Of a stretch of DNA of 5,600 nucleotides, positions 1-5,600 are shown piece after piece (within the stretch, counting starts at the first letter, position 1; every line of letters starts with the position of its first letter). Position numbers and translations under genes: made by a program. Under the pieces are notes generated by a model that made no database searches, was not told the DNA's origin, and worked only from the letters and a program-made list of their open reading frames with translations. Origin of the DNA: Brevundimonas sp. (GTDB lineage Bacteria; Pseudomonadota; Alphaproteobacteria; Caulobacterales; Caulobacteraceae); NCBI GenBank assembly GCA_015234495.1, contig JADGMZ010000096.1, forward strand, positions 1 to 5,600, given 5' to 3'.

Positions 1-654
1 GGCAGGGCCGGCGCCGCCGAGACCGAGCTGAACGCCGTCGCGGCCCGCGCCCGGGCCCGCGCCGCGGCGGGGCCGTGCCGCGACCCCGACCTGGCCGTGG
101 TCCGCGCACGGGTCGATGGCGCCTTCTCGGGCTGGACGCGCACGCCGCGCATGACCTTTCCCGGCAAGACCCGGCCGTGGATCGCCGACCGCGCCGCCTG
201 GAGCCGGCCCGGCTGGCGCCTGAAGCAGGCCTCGCGGGTCGGGGCCTCGCCGGTGACCTTCGGCTACGCCGGGGCGGACGAGGCGTCAGCCCTGACGGCG
301 GTGGTCTCGTTCGTCGGCGAGTCGCGCCCCTACGCCGCCCGCATCGTGTTCCGCGATGCGGCCCTGGCGCCCCGAGCCTGGCTGTCCGGCGACGGCCTGG
401 CCCCCGCCTCGGCGCGGGCCAGCGTCTGGGCCGCCGGAGTTTCTCCGGCGGGGACGGCCCTGCTGGCCGAGGGCCGCCGCGCCGGCGAGGCCTGGCGCTT
501 CCCCGCCTCGGCCGCCGACCGGCTGGCGCGGCTCGATCCGCGCGAGACCTTCCTGATCGAATTCCACTTCCGCGACGGCAGCGTGGCCACGGCCCGCTTC
601 GAAGCCGGCGATTTCGCCGCCGGCCGCGCCTTCATGGCGATGGGCGCACTGTAG
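1..654 (+). CDS. Hypothetical protein, 5'-truncated by the window edge
   Basis: I do not recognise this protein. The frame is open from base 1 to a TAG at 652-654, giving 217 codons. The open frame continues upstream of the first internal GTG (97) with protein-like composition, including ETELNAVAARARARAAAGPC, so the true start probably lies before the window. The C-terminal 180 or so residues are not low complexity. They contain several tryptophans in a basic segment (PRMTFPGKTRPWIADR, then GWRLKQ) followed by segments that read like beta strands (VTFGYAG, AVVSFVGES, FLIEFHFRDGS). I see no transmembrane segment in the visible part; a signal peptide, if any, would lie outside. It has the same orientation as the flagellar operon but is separated from it by about 125 bases that contain a promoter-like region, so it is probably not part of that operon. 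No flagellar role is implied by the sequence. Its reality as a gene is likely from strong third-position GC; its function is unknown. Confidence 0.72.
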   Translation, partial: GRAGAAETELNAVAARARARAAAGPCRDPDLAVVRARVDGAFSGWTRTPRMTFPGKTRPWIADRAAWSRPGWRLKQASRVGASPVTFGYAGADEASALTAVVSFVGESRPYAARIVFRDAALAPRAWLSGDGLAPASARASVWAAGVSPAGTALLAEGRRAGEAWRFPASAADRLARLDPRETFLIEFHFRDGSVATARFEAGDFAAGRAFMAMGAL

Positions 655-697
655 GGGCCAGGGGCCGCGGGCATGGCGTCTGCATCAGCCCGCCTCC

Positions 698-714
698 TTA
701 ACGCCCCGTTTACC
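698..714 (+). promoter_or_regulatory. Putative CtrA-binding element / -35 region of the fliF operon promoter
   Basis: Seen: TTAA (698-701), seven bases, then TTTACC (709-714), in an otherwise very GC-rich region directly upstream of fliF. The CtrA consensus in Caulobacterales is TTAA-N7-TTAA, so the left half is perfect and the right half has one mismatch. In C. crescentus the fliF operon is a class II flagellar operon activated by CtrA, and such sites overlap the -35 region. A -10 would then fall around 733-740 (GCCTAGCG, a weak match to the housekeeping GCTANAWC), giving a transcription start near 745-750. The element is inferred from pattern and position. Confidence 0.6.
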
Positions 715-722
715 ACGAACAC

Positions 723-735
723 GGCAGTTTCTGCC
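723..735. promoter_or_regulatory. Putative FlbD-binding (ftr-like) inverted repeat in the fliF promoter
   Basis: Seen: a perfect 5-bp inverted repeat with a 3-base spacer, GGCAG-TTT-CTGCC, 9 bases downstream of the putative CtrA element and overlapping the expected -10 region. In C. crescentus, FlbD binds ftr elements, and one of them (ftr4) lies in the fliF promoter where FlbD represses transcription. Position and dyad symmetry match that arrangement, and flbD itself is the fifth gene of this operon. A hairpin terminator is less likely because no T-run follows and the stem is short. Confidence 0.55.
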
Positions 736-779
736 TAGCGGGCGTGTTCAGGTATCCCGCGTGTATCGGGGCGGAACGC

Positions 780-2405
780 GTGGGCGGCTTCACGGCGGCG
801 TTGCAGAGATTCGGGATCGGTCGGCTGACCGTGGTGCTGGGCGTCGCCGCCGGCGTCGCGGCCGTGCTGGTGGCCGTAATGCTGCGCATCGGCCAGCCGC
901 CCGACGCCCTGCTGTACTCCAACCTCGACCTGCGCGAGGCCTCCGAGATCACCACCGCGCTCGACAGCGCCGGCATTAAATACTCCTCCAGGGGCGACGG
1001 CTCGACCATCTTCGTCAGCCGCGACAAGGTCGGAGAGGCGCGCCTGCTGGTCGCCGGCAAGGGGCTCGTGACCTCGGGCAGCGTCGGCTACGAGATCTTC
1101 GACAACCAGTCGGTGCTGGGCCAGACCGAGTTCCAGCAAAACCTCAATGAAAAGCGCGCCCTAGAGGGCGAACTGGCCCGCACCATCATGACCCTGCGCG
1201 GCGTCACCTCGGCGCGGGTGATGATCGCCCTGCCGGCCCGCCAGCTGTTCCAGACCGCCACCGCCGAGCCGACCGCGGCCGTGGTCGTCGGCGTCAGCGG
1301 CGGGACCCTGACCGGCGCCCAGGTCCAGGCCATCCGCAACGTGGTCGCCTCCTCGGTGCCCAATCTGAAGCCGGAGAAGGTCACCCTGACCGACACCTCC
1401 AACCGCACCCTCGCCGCCGGGTCTGACGCCGAGGGCTTCAGCGCCGCCTCGGCCCAGGAGGCCAAGTCCTCGACCGAGGCCGAGCTTCAGGCGCGCATCC
1501 AGAACATCGTCGAGGGCGTCGTCGGGGCCGGCGCGGCCAAGGTGGTCGTCACCGCCGACATCGATCACAGCCGATCGACCACCCAGGAACAGCGCTATGA
1601 TCCTGATGGCCAGGTGGTTCGGTCGATGTCGACCAACGGCTCGGAAAGCGCCGACACCACGGGCGTCAACGACGGCGGCGCGACGGCGACCAACAACATC
1701 CCCGGCGGCGCGGACCCGGCGACGACGCCGATCGGCTCGCGCGACAGCCAGACCACCGAGACCACCAACTACGAGATCTCGAACACCACCACGACCACGG
1801 TCAAGGAGGCTGGCGAGGTCAAGAAGCTGGCCGTCTCCGTCGCCGTCGACGGCAAATGGACGCCCGGAGCCAACGGCGGCGAGCCGACCTACGCCCCGCG
1901 CACCGCCGAGGAGATCGCCCAGATCAAGGCCCTGGTCGCCGCCGCTGTCGGCATCGACGAGGCCCGCGGCGACAAGCTCGAGGTGCAGAACGTCCGCTTC
2001 GCCCGCGAGGTCGCCACGCCGGGCGGGGTCGAGGCCGGCTCGTCGCTGTTCAACTTCACCAAGAACGACCTGATGCGCGGCGTCGAGCTGCTGGTCCTGT
2101 TGATCACCGGCGTGCTGCTGATCTTCTTCGTGCTGCGCCCCCTGCTGAAGACCGCCACCGGCGGCGGCGCCGCCCAGCCGCAGCTGCCGGGGGGAACGCC
2201 GGTGACGCCGCTGCAGACCACCATCATGGCCGGCGGCGCCCCGATGGCCCAGCTGGCCGGTCCGTCCGACATGGAGCAGCGGCTCGACATCGCCCGCATC
2301 GAGGGTCAGGTGAAGGCCTCCTCGGTCAAGAAGGTCGCGGACTTCGTCGAGAAGCATCCTGAGGAATCGACCTCGATCCTGCGCAGCTGGGTGCACGAAG
2401 GCTGA
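780..2405 (+). CDS. fliF: Flagellar MS-ring protein FliF
   Basis: FliF forms the MS-ring in the inner membrane, the platform for the export gate, the rod and the FliG switch ring. With the GTG start at 780 the protein has 541 residues, close to the usual 530-560. In order: a short cytoplasmic N-terminus; TM1 about 16-35; the YscJ/FliF ring-building region about 45-207, including [16 protein letters not shown] from residue 121; the RBM3/beta-collar region, whose Ser/Thr/Asn-rich loop spans about 283-345; TM2 about 437-452 ([16 protein letters not shown]); and a C-terminal FliG-binding tail about 498-541 ([16 protein letters not shown]). An in-frame GTG at 744 would add 12 residues (start FRYPACIGAER). 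I prefer 780 because 744 lies almost at the predicted transcription start, FliF N-termini are short before the first membrane helix, and a weak GGCGGA-like motif precedes 780. The stop TGA overlaps the fliG ATG by one base. It is the first gene of the fliF-fliG-flbE-fliN-flbD operon. Confidence 0.95.
   Translation: MGGFTAALQRFGIGRLTVVLGVAAGVAAVLVAVMLRIGQPPDALLYSNLDLREASEITTALDSAGIKYSSRGDGSTIFVSRDKVGEARLLVAGKGLVTSGSVGYEIFDNQSVLGQTEFQQNLNEKRALEGELARTIMTLRGVTSARVMIALPARQLFQTATAEPTAAVVVGVSGGTLTGAQVQAIRNVVASSVPNLKPEKVTLTDTSNRTLAAGSDAEGFSAASAQEAKSSTEAELQARIQNIVEGVVGAGAAKVVVTADIDHSRSTTQEQRYDPDGQVVRSMSTNGSESADTTGVNDGGATATNNIPGGADPATTPIGSRDSQTTETTNYEISNTTTTTVKEAGEVKKLAVSVAVDGKWTPGANGGEPTYAPRTAEEIAQIKALVAAAVGIDEARGDKLEVQNVRFAREVATPGGVEAGSSLFNFTKNDLMRGVELLVLLITGVLLIFFVLRPLLKTATGGGAAQPQLPGGTPVTPLQTTIMAGGAPMAQLAGPSDMEQRLDIARIEGQVKASSVKKVADFVEKHPEESTSILRSWVHEG
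2397..2401 (+). promoter_or_regulatory. Weak ribosome binding site for fliG inside the fliF end
   Basis: GAAGG lies 3 bases before the fliG ATG at 2405, within the last codons of fliF. The spacing is shorter than ideal. Together with the TGATG overlap this suggests fliG is translated largely by coupling to fliF. Confidence 0.4.
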
Positions 2406-3442
2406 TGGCCGCCCGGATGGTCACCAAGAAGCCGGCGGTGGACGATGTCAGGAAGCTGACCGGTCCGGAGAAGGCCGCCGTCATCCTGCTTTCGCTGGGC
2501 GAGGATCACACCCGCCTGTGGCAGAGCCTCGACGACGACGAGATCAAGGAAATCTCCCAGGCCATGGCCTCGCTGGGCACGGTCAGCGCCCAGGTGGTCG
2601 AGGAACTGTTGGTCGAGTTCGTCTCGGGCATGAGCGGCTCGGGCGCGGTCATGGGCAGCTACGAACAGACCCAGCGCCTGCTGGCCTCCTTCATGCCCGG
2701 CGACCGGGTCGACGCCCTGATGGAGGAAATCCGCGGCCCGGCCGGCCGCACCATGTGGGACAAGCTCGGCAATGTGAACGAGGCCGTGCTCGCCAACTAT
2801 CTGAAGAACGAATACCCGCAGACGGTCGCGGTGGTGCTGTCGAAGATCAAGGCGGACCACGCCGCCCGGGTGCTGACCAGCCTGCCCGAGGACTTCGCCC
2901 TCGAATGCGTCCAGCGCATGCTGCGCATGGAGCCGGTCCAGCGCGACATCCTCGACAAGATCGAACAGACCCTGCGCACCGAGTTCATGTCCAACCTGGC
3001 CCGCACCTCCAAGCGCGACAGTCACGAGTTGATGGCCGACATCTTCAACAGCTTCGACCGCCAGACCGAGGCCCGCTTCATCGGCGCCCTCGAGGAACGC
3101 AACCGCGAAGCGGCCGAGCGCATCCGCGCCCTGATGTTCGTGTTCGAGGACCTCGCCAAGCTGGACCCCGGCGGCATCCAGACCCTGCTGCGCGCGGTCG
3201 AGAAGGACGCCCTCGCCCTGGCCCTGAAGGGAGCCTCCGAGGCCCTGCGCGAACTGTTCTTCTCCAACATGTCCGAGCGCGCCTCCAAGATCATGCGCGA
3301 GGACATGGAGACCATGGGGCCGGTGCGCCTGAAGGACGTCGACCAGGCCCAGATGGCCATGGTCCAGGTGGCTAAGGACCTCGCCGCCAAGGGCGAGATC
3401 ATGCTGGTCGGCCAGGGCGCAGACGACGAGTTGATCTACTGA
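2405..3442 (+). CDS. fliG: Flagellar motor switch protein FliG
   Basis: FliG sits on the cytoplasmic face of the MS-ring, binds the FliF tail, contacts FliM, and carries the charged face that interacts with the stator to produce torque. The product has 345 residues, slightly longer than E. coli FliG (331). The N-terminal domain (about 15-100, starting [17 protein letters not shown]) binds FliF. The middle domain carries EYPQ at 136-139, where many FliGs have EHPQ; this is the FliM-binding motif. In the C-terminal domain the torque residues of E. coli FliG align with a constant offset of 11: K264 to K275, R281 to R292, D288 to E299, D289 to D300 and R297 to R308, so the charge pattern is intact. 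The ATG overlaps the fliF stop by one base, and flbE starts one base after the TGA. Confidence 0.97.
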   Translation: MAARMVTKKPAVDDVRKLTGPEKAAVILLSLGEDHTRLWQSLDDDEIKEISQAMASLGTVSAQVVEELLVEFVSGMSGSGAVMGSYEQTQRLLASFMPGDRVDALMEEIRGPAGRTMWDKLGNVNEAVLANYLKNEYPQTVAVVLSKIKADHAARVLTSLPEDFALECVQRMLRMEPVQRDILDKIEQTLRTEFMSNLARTSKRDSHELMADIFNSFDRQTEARFIGALEERNREAAERIRALMFVFEDLAKLDPGGIQTLLRAVEKDALALALKGASEALRELFFSNMSERASKIMREDMETMGPVRLKDVDQAQMAMVQVAKDLAAKGEIMLVGQGADDELIY

Positions 3443-3443
3443 C

Positions 3444-4109
3444 ATGACCGTCCGTCCCGCCAGCACCCCGTTCGTCTTCGACACCGAGTTCGACGCCTCG
3501 GGCGTCGTCGTCCAGGCCTCCGCCTGGCAGCCGACCCGCCGCGCCTACGCCGTGGCCGAGGTCGAGGCCCTGCTCGCCCAGGCCCGTCAGGAAGCGCGCG
3601 AGGCGGCCCTGGCCGAGAGCGAGAGCCTCCAGGCCATGGCCCTGTCGGCGATCGGCGAGGCGCTGGCCGCCGCCGTCCCGGCCCTGACCCGCGTGGCCCG
3701 CGCCCACCGCGAGCAGTCCGCCGAACTGGCTCTGGCCGCCGCCCGGGTGGTCGCCGCCTCGGCGCTCGACCGCTTTCCGGCCGGACCGCTGCAGGCCGCG
3801 CTGGAGGCGCTGGGCCAGGAGATCGACGCCTCGCCCCGCATGGTCGTCCGCACCGGCGGGCTGGACGAGTCCACCCGGGCCCGCATTGAGCGGCTGTGCG
3901 CCGACGCCGGCTTCTCGGGCGTGGTCGCTTTCCGCGACGAGCCTGGCCTGCCGCCGGCCTCGTTCCAGCTGGAATGGGCCGATGGCCGCGCCGAGTTCGA
4001 ACCTGAAGCCGCCTTCGCCCGCATGCGCGAGGCGCTGCACTCCGCCCTCGCCGGCGAGGCCGGGCATGCTGAAACCCTCATCGACACCTCACTGGAAGGG
4101 AGGCCGTAA
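3444..4109 (+). CDS. flbE: FlbE/FliH-type flagellar assembly protein
   Basis: A 221-residue protein in the position that flbE holds in the Caulobacter fliF operon; FlbE is the divergent FliH homologue. FliH regulates the FliI export ATPase and tethers it to FliN at the C-ring. Seen: a proline-containing N-terminal segment (PFVFDTEFDASG, about 9-20), then a long Ala/Glu/Arg-rich helical or coiled-coil stretch about 35-115 (VEALLAQARQEAREAALAES) typical of the FliH stalk, then a compact C-terminal domain about 125-205 with GVVAFRDEPGLPPASFQLEW, resembling the V/ATPase E-subunit-like end of FliH. Similarity to enteric FliH is low, so the call rests on architecture plus location. No good Shine-Dalgarno precedes the ATG, which lies one base after the fliG stop, so translation is probably coupled. 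The TAA stop overlaps the fliN ATG by one base. fliI and fliJ are not in the window, as in C. crescentus, where they are encoded elsewhere. Confidence 0.85.
   Translation: MTVRPASTPFVFDTEFDASGVVVQASAWQPTRRAYAVAEVEALLAQARQEAREAALAESESLQAMALSAIGEALAAAVPALTRVARAHREQSAELALAAARVVAASALDRFPAGPLQAALEALGQEIDASPRMVVRTGGLDESTRARIERLCADAGFSGVVAFRDEPGLPPASFQLEWADGRAEFEPEAAFARMREALHSALAGEAGHAETLIDTSLEGRP
4094..4103 (+). promoter_or_regulatory. Strong ribosome binding site for fliN
   Basis: GGAAGGGAGG ends 5 bases before the ATG at 4109 and lies within the last codons of flbE. It is purine-rich and close to anti-SD complementarity, and it fixes the fliN start at 4109 rather than at the internal ATG five codons later (4124). 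Confidence 0.7.
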
Positions 4110-4441
4110 TGGCGTCCGACACCATGGCCCTGGAGGAGTTTCCCGACTCCACCCCGATCACCGTCAACGAGGAGGCGACCGACAAGAGCGCCAGCGACCT
4201 GGCGCCCGTGTTCGACGTGCCGGTCAATATCTCGGCGGTGCTGGGCAAGGCCCACATGTCCGTGGCCCAGCTGCTCAAGCTGAACCGCGGCTCGGTGCTC
4301 GAGCTGGACCGCAAGGTCGGCGAGGCCATCGACATCTTCGTCAACAACCGTCTGGTCGCCCGCGGCGAGGTGGTGGTGGTCGAGGACCGTCTGGGCGTGA
4401 CCATGACGGAAATCATCAAGACCGAGGACTCGGGCGCCTGA
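4109..4441 (+). CDS. fliN: Flagellar motor switch protein FliN
   Basis: FliN forms the base of the C-ring with FliM and is a docking site for the FliH-FliI export complex. The product has 110 residues, short like other single-domain FliNs (E. coli FliN has 137). Residues 1-33 are an acidic, probably disordered leader. Residues about 34-104 form a SpoA (surface presentation of antigens) domain beginning with the typical FDVPVNISAVLGKAHMSVAQ, then LLKLNRGSVLELDRKVGEAI, the FVNNRLVARGEVVVVED strand pair, and GVTMTEII at the end. It follows flbE with a TAATG overlap and has a good Shine-Dalgarno. Being adjacent to the FliH homologue fits the known FliH-FliN contact. There is no fliM between fliG and fliN; in C. 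crescentus fliM is in a separate fliLM operon. Confidence 0.97.
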   Translation: MASDTMALEEFPDSTPITVNEEATDKSASDLAPVFDVPVNISAVLGKAHMSVAQLLKLNRGSVLELDRKVGEAIDIFVNNRLVARGEVVVVEDRLGVTMTEIIKTEDSGA

Positions 4442-4467
4442 GGCGGCGACCGGCTGTAAGAGATTAG

Positions 4468-4472
4468 AGGAG
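4468..4472 (+). promoter_or_regulatory. Strong ribosome binding site for flbD
   Basis: AGGAG within a longer purine tract (4466-4476), 7 bases before the ATG at 4480. The 38-base gap 4442-4479 after fliN is the longest inside the operon. With this canonical site it suggests flbD is initiated independently rather than by stop-start coupling. No terminator or promoter is evident in the gap. Confidence 0.75.
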
Positions 4473-4479
4473 AAGACCC

Positions 4480-5600
4480 ATGCGGCTTCTGGTGGTTGGC
4501 AGGCTCAGCGGACAGCTGGCGACGGCGGTGAAGATGGCCATGGCGCACGGCGCCAAGGTGCAGCACGTCGAGCGTGGCGATCAGGCGACCGAACAGCTGC
4601 GGCGAGGGCAGGGGGCCGACCTGCTGATGGTCGACTACCGCGTCGACATCGCCGCCCTGATCGCCGCCAACGAGGCCGAGCGCATCCACGTGCCGGTGGT
4701 GGCCTGCGGCGTGGACGCCGATGCGGTGGACGCCGCCAACGCCATCCGCGCCGGCGCCAAGGAGTTCATCCCCCTGCCGCCGGAAGCCGATCTGATCGCC
4801 GCCGTGCTGTCGGCCGTCGCCGACGACGAGCGCCCGCTGATCTCGGCCGACCCGGCCATGAAGGCGGTGATCGGTCTGGCCGACCAGGTGGCCCGTTCGG
4901 AAGCCTCCATCCTGATCACCGGCGAAAGCGGCGTCGGCAAGGAGGTCATGGCCCGCTATCTGCACGCCGGATCGAAGCGCGCCGACCGGCCCTTCATCAG
5001 CGTCAACTGCGCCGCCATCCCCGACAACCTGCTGGAATCCGAGCTGTTCGGCCACGAGAAGGGCGCCTTCACCGGGGCCATGGCGCGCCGCATCGGCAAG
5101 TTCGAGGAGGCCGACGGCGGCACCCTTCTGCTCGACGAAATCTCCGAGATGGACGTCCGCCTGCAGGCCAAGCTGCTGCGCGCCCTGCAGGAGCGGGTCA
5201 TCGACCGCGTCGGCGGCGCCAAGCCGGTGCCGGTCAACATCCGCGTCATCGCCACCTCGAACCGCGACCTCGCCAAGTCGGTGGCCGAGGGGACCTTCCG
5301 GGAAGACCTGCTCTATCGTCTGAACGTCGTGAACCTGCGCCTGCCGGCCCTGCGCGAGCGTCCGGGCGACATCGCCGTGCTGGCCGACCACTTCGTCAAG
5401 AAATACGCCGCCGCCAACGGCGTCCCGGTCAAGCCGATCTCTGTCGACGCCCGCCGCGCCCTGGTCTCGCACCGCTGGAACGGCAACGTCCGCGAGCTGG
5501 AGAACGCCATGCACCGCGCCGTGCTGCTGGCGACCGGGCCGGAGATCGGCGTCGACGCCCTGCGCCTGCCCGATGGCCAGCCGCTGGGGGCCGGTTCGCC
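4480..5600 (+). CDS. flbD: Sigma-54-dependent flagellar transcriptional regulator FlbD, 3'-truncated
   Basis: An NtrC-family activator; 373 codons are visible and the frame is still open at the window end. Residues 1-115 are a receiver-like domain starting MRLLVVGRLSGQL. Only the phospho-acceptor position is kept (D52 in LLMVDY). The acidic pair after beta-1 is missing, the Thr position is C76 and the Lys position is L99 (FIPLPP), so ordinary phosphorylation control is doubtful. Residues about 122-362 are the AAA+ sigma-54 interaction domain: Walker A GESGVGKE 148-155, GAFTGA 195-200, Walker B GGTLLLDE 213-220, arginine-finger region FREDLLYR 273-280, and sensor II GNVRELEN 335-342. The C-terminal Fis-type DNA-binding domain lies beyond the window. 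In C. crescentus, FlbD works with FliX, activates late flagellar genes (hook, flagellins) with RpoN, and represses the fliF promoter. Being the last known gene of the fliF operon fits exactly. Confidence 0.96.
   Translation, partial: MRLLVVGRLSGQLATAVKMAMAHGAKVQHVERGDQATEQLRRGQGADLLMVDYRVDIAALIAANEAERIHVPVVACGVDADAVDAANAIRAGAKEFIPLPPEADLIAAVLSAVADDERPLISADPAMKAVIGLADQVARSEASILITGESGVGKEVMARYLHAGSKRADRPFISVNCAAIPDNLLESELFGHEKGAFTGAMARRIGKFEEADGGTLLLDEISEMDVRLQAKLLRALQERVIDRVGGAKPVPVNIRVIATSNRDLAKSVAEGTFREDLLYRLNVVNLRLPALRERPGDIAVLADHFVKKYAAANGVPVKPISVDARRALVSHRWNGNVRELENAMHRAVLLATGPEIGVDALRLPDGQPLGAGS

Noticed and set aside
654..666. Short direct repeat GGGGCC-A-GGGGCC after the upstream stop codon
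   Set aside because: Too short and too GC-biased to mean anything by itself; no hairpin or T-tract makes it a terminator.
75..701. + strand open frame of 208 codons overlapping the upstream hypothetical gene
   Set aside because: The translation is almost entirely R, P, G and A, a typical out-of-frame shadow. The frame ending at 654 has normal amino acid composition.
808..812. GATTC, a GANTC site for CcrM methylation, just inside fliF
   Set aside because: GANTC sites also occur elsewhere in the window inside genes (for example near 4144 and 4434). This one is downstream of the predicted promoter, and nothing in the sequence shows a regulatory role.
975..978. TTAA inside fliF as a further CtrA half-site
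   Set aside because: No second half-site at the right spacing and it lies well inside coding sequence.
1597..2073. + strand alternative frames inside fliF and fliG (1597-2073, 1856-2362, 2518-3375)
   Set aside because: Arg/Pro/Ala-rich shadows fully inside conserved genes.
1161..2396. Long open frame on the minus strand opposite fliF (411 codons), and similar ones at 2306-3484 and 4078-5514
   Set aside because: Antisense open frames are expected in 70 % GC DNA where stop codons are rare. Their translations are rich in G, R, H, Q and D without recognisable domains, and the + strand genes are certain.
4435..4445. Inverted repeat CGCCT-G-AGGCG across the fliN stop codon as a possible terminator
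   Set aside because: A 1-base loop cannot form a normal hairpin, there is no T-run, and flbD follows in the same operon.

Overview
The window is a GC-rich (roughly 70 % by eye) stretch of alphaproteobacterial chromosome. Gene content, gene order and protein sequence fit the order Caulobacterales (Caulobacter, Phenylobacterium or Brevundimonas type). The diagnostic feature is the order fliF-fliG-flbE(fliH)-fliN-flbD, which is the known five-gene fliF operon of Caulobacter crescentus. The last gene encodes FlbD, a sigma-54 activator with a degenerate receiver domain.

Layout. Bases 1-654 hold the 3' part of an unrecognised gene on the + strand. Bases 655-779 are the only real intergenic region. 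They carry a probable CtrA-type element (TTAA-N7-TTTACC, 698-714) and, just downstream, an inverted repeat GGCAG-TTT-CTGCC (723-735) that looks like the FlbD-binding ftr element known at the C. crescentus fliF promoter. From about 780 to the window end there is one tightly packed + strand operon. fliF overlaps fliG by 1 nt (TGATG), fliG and flbE are 1 nt apart, flbE overlaps fliN by 1 nt (TAATG), and a 38-nt gap with a strong Shine-Dalgarno precedes flbD. flbD runs off the end after 373 codons, before its DNA-binding domain.

How the genes work together. FliF forms the MS-ring in the inner membrane. FliG docks on the FliF C-terminus and, with FliN (and FliM, encoded elsewhere), forms the switch/C-ring. 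FlbE/FliH belongs to the cytoplasmic export ATPase/C-ring assembly. FlbD is the regulator that switches on late sigma-54 flagellar genes once this early structure is built, and in C. crescentus it also represses the fliF promoter. The putative site at 723-735 together with flbD at 4480 would close a negative feedback loop within one transcription unit.

I see no mobile element, CRISPR array, tRNA, rRNA or new defence-like system. The window is a well-known core flagellar locus. The points worth a second look are the promoter architecture, the choice of fliF start codon, the degenerate FlbD receiver, and the unidentified upstream gene.
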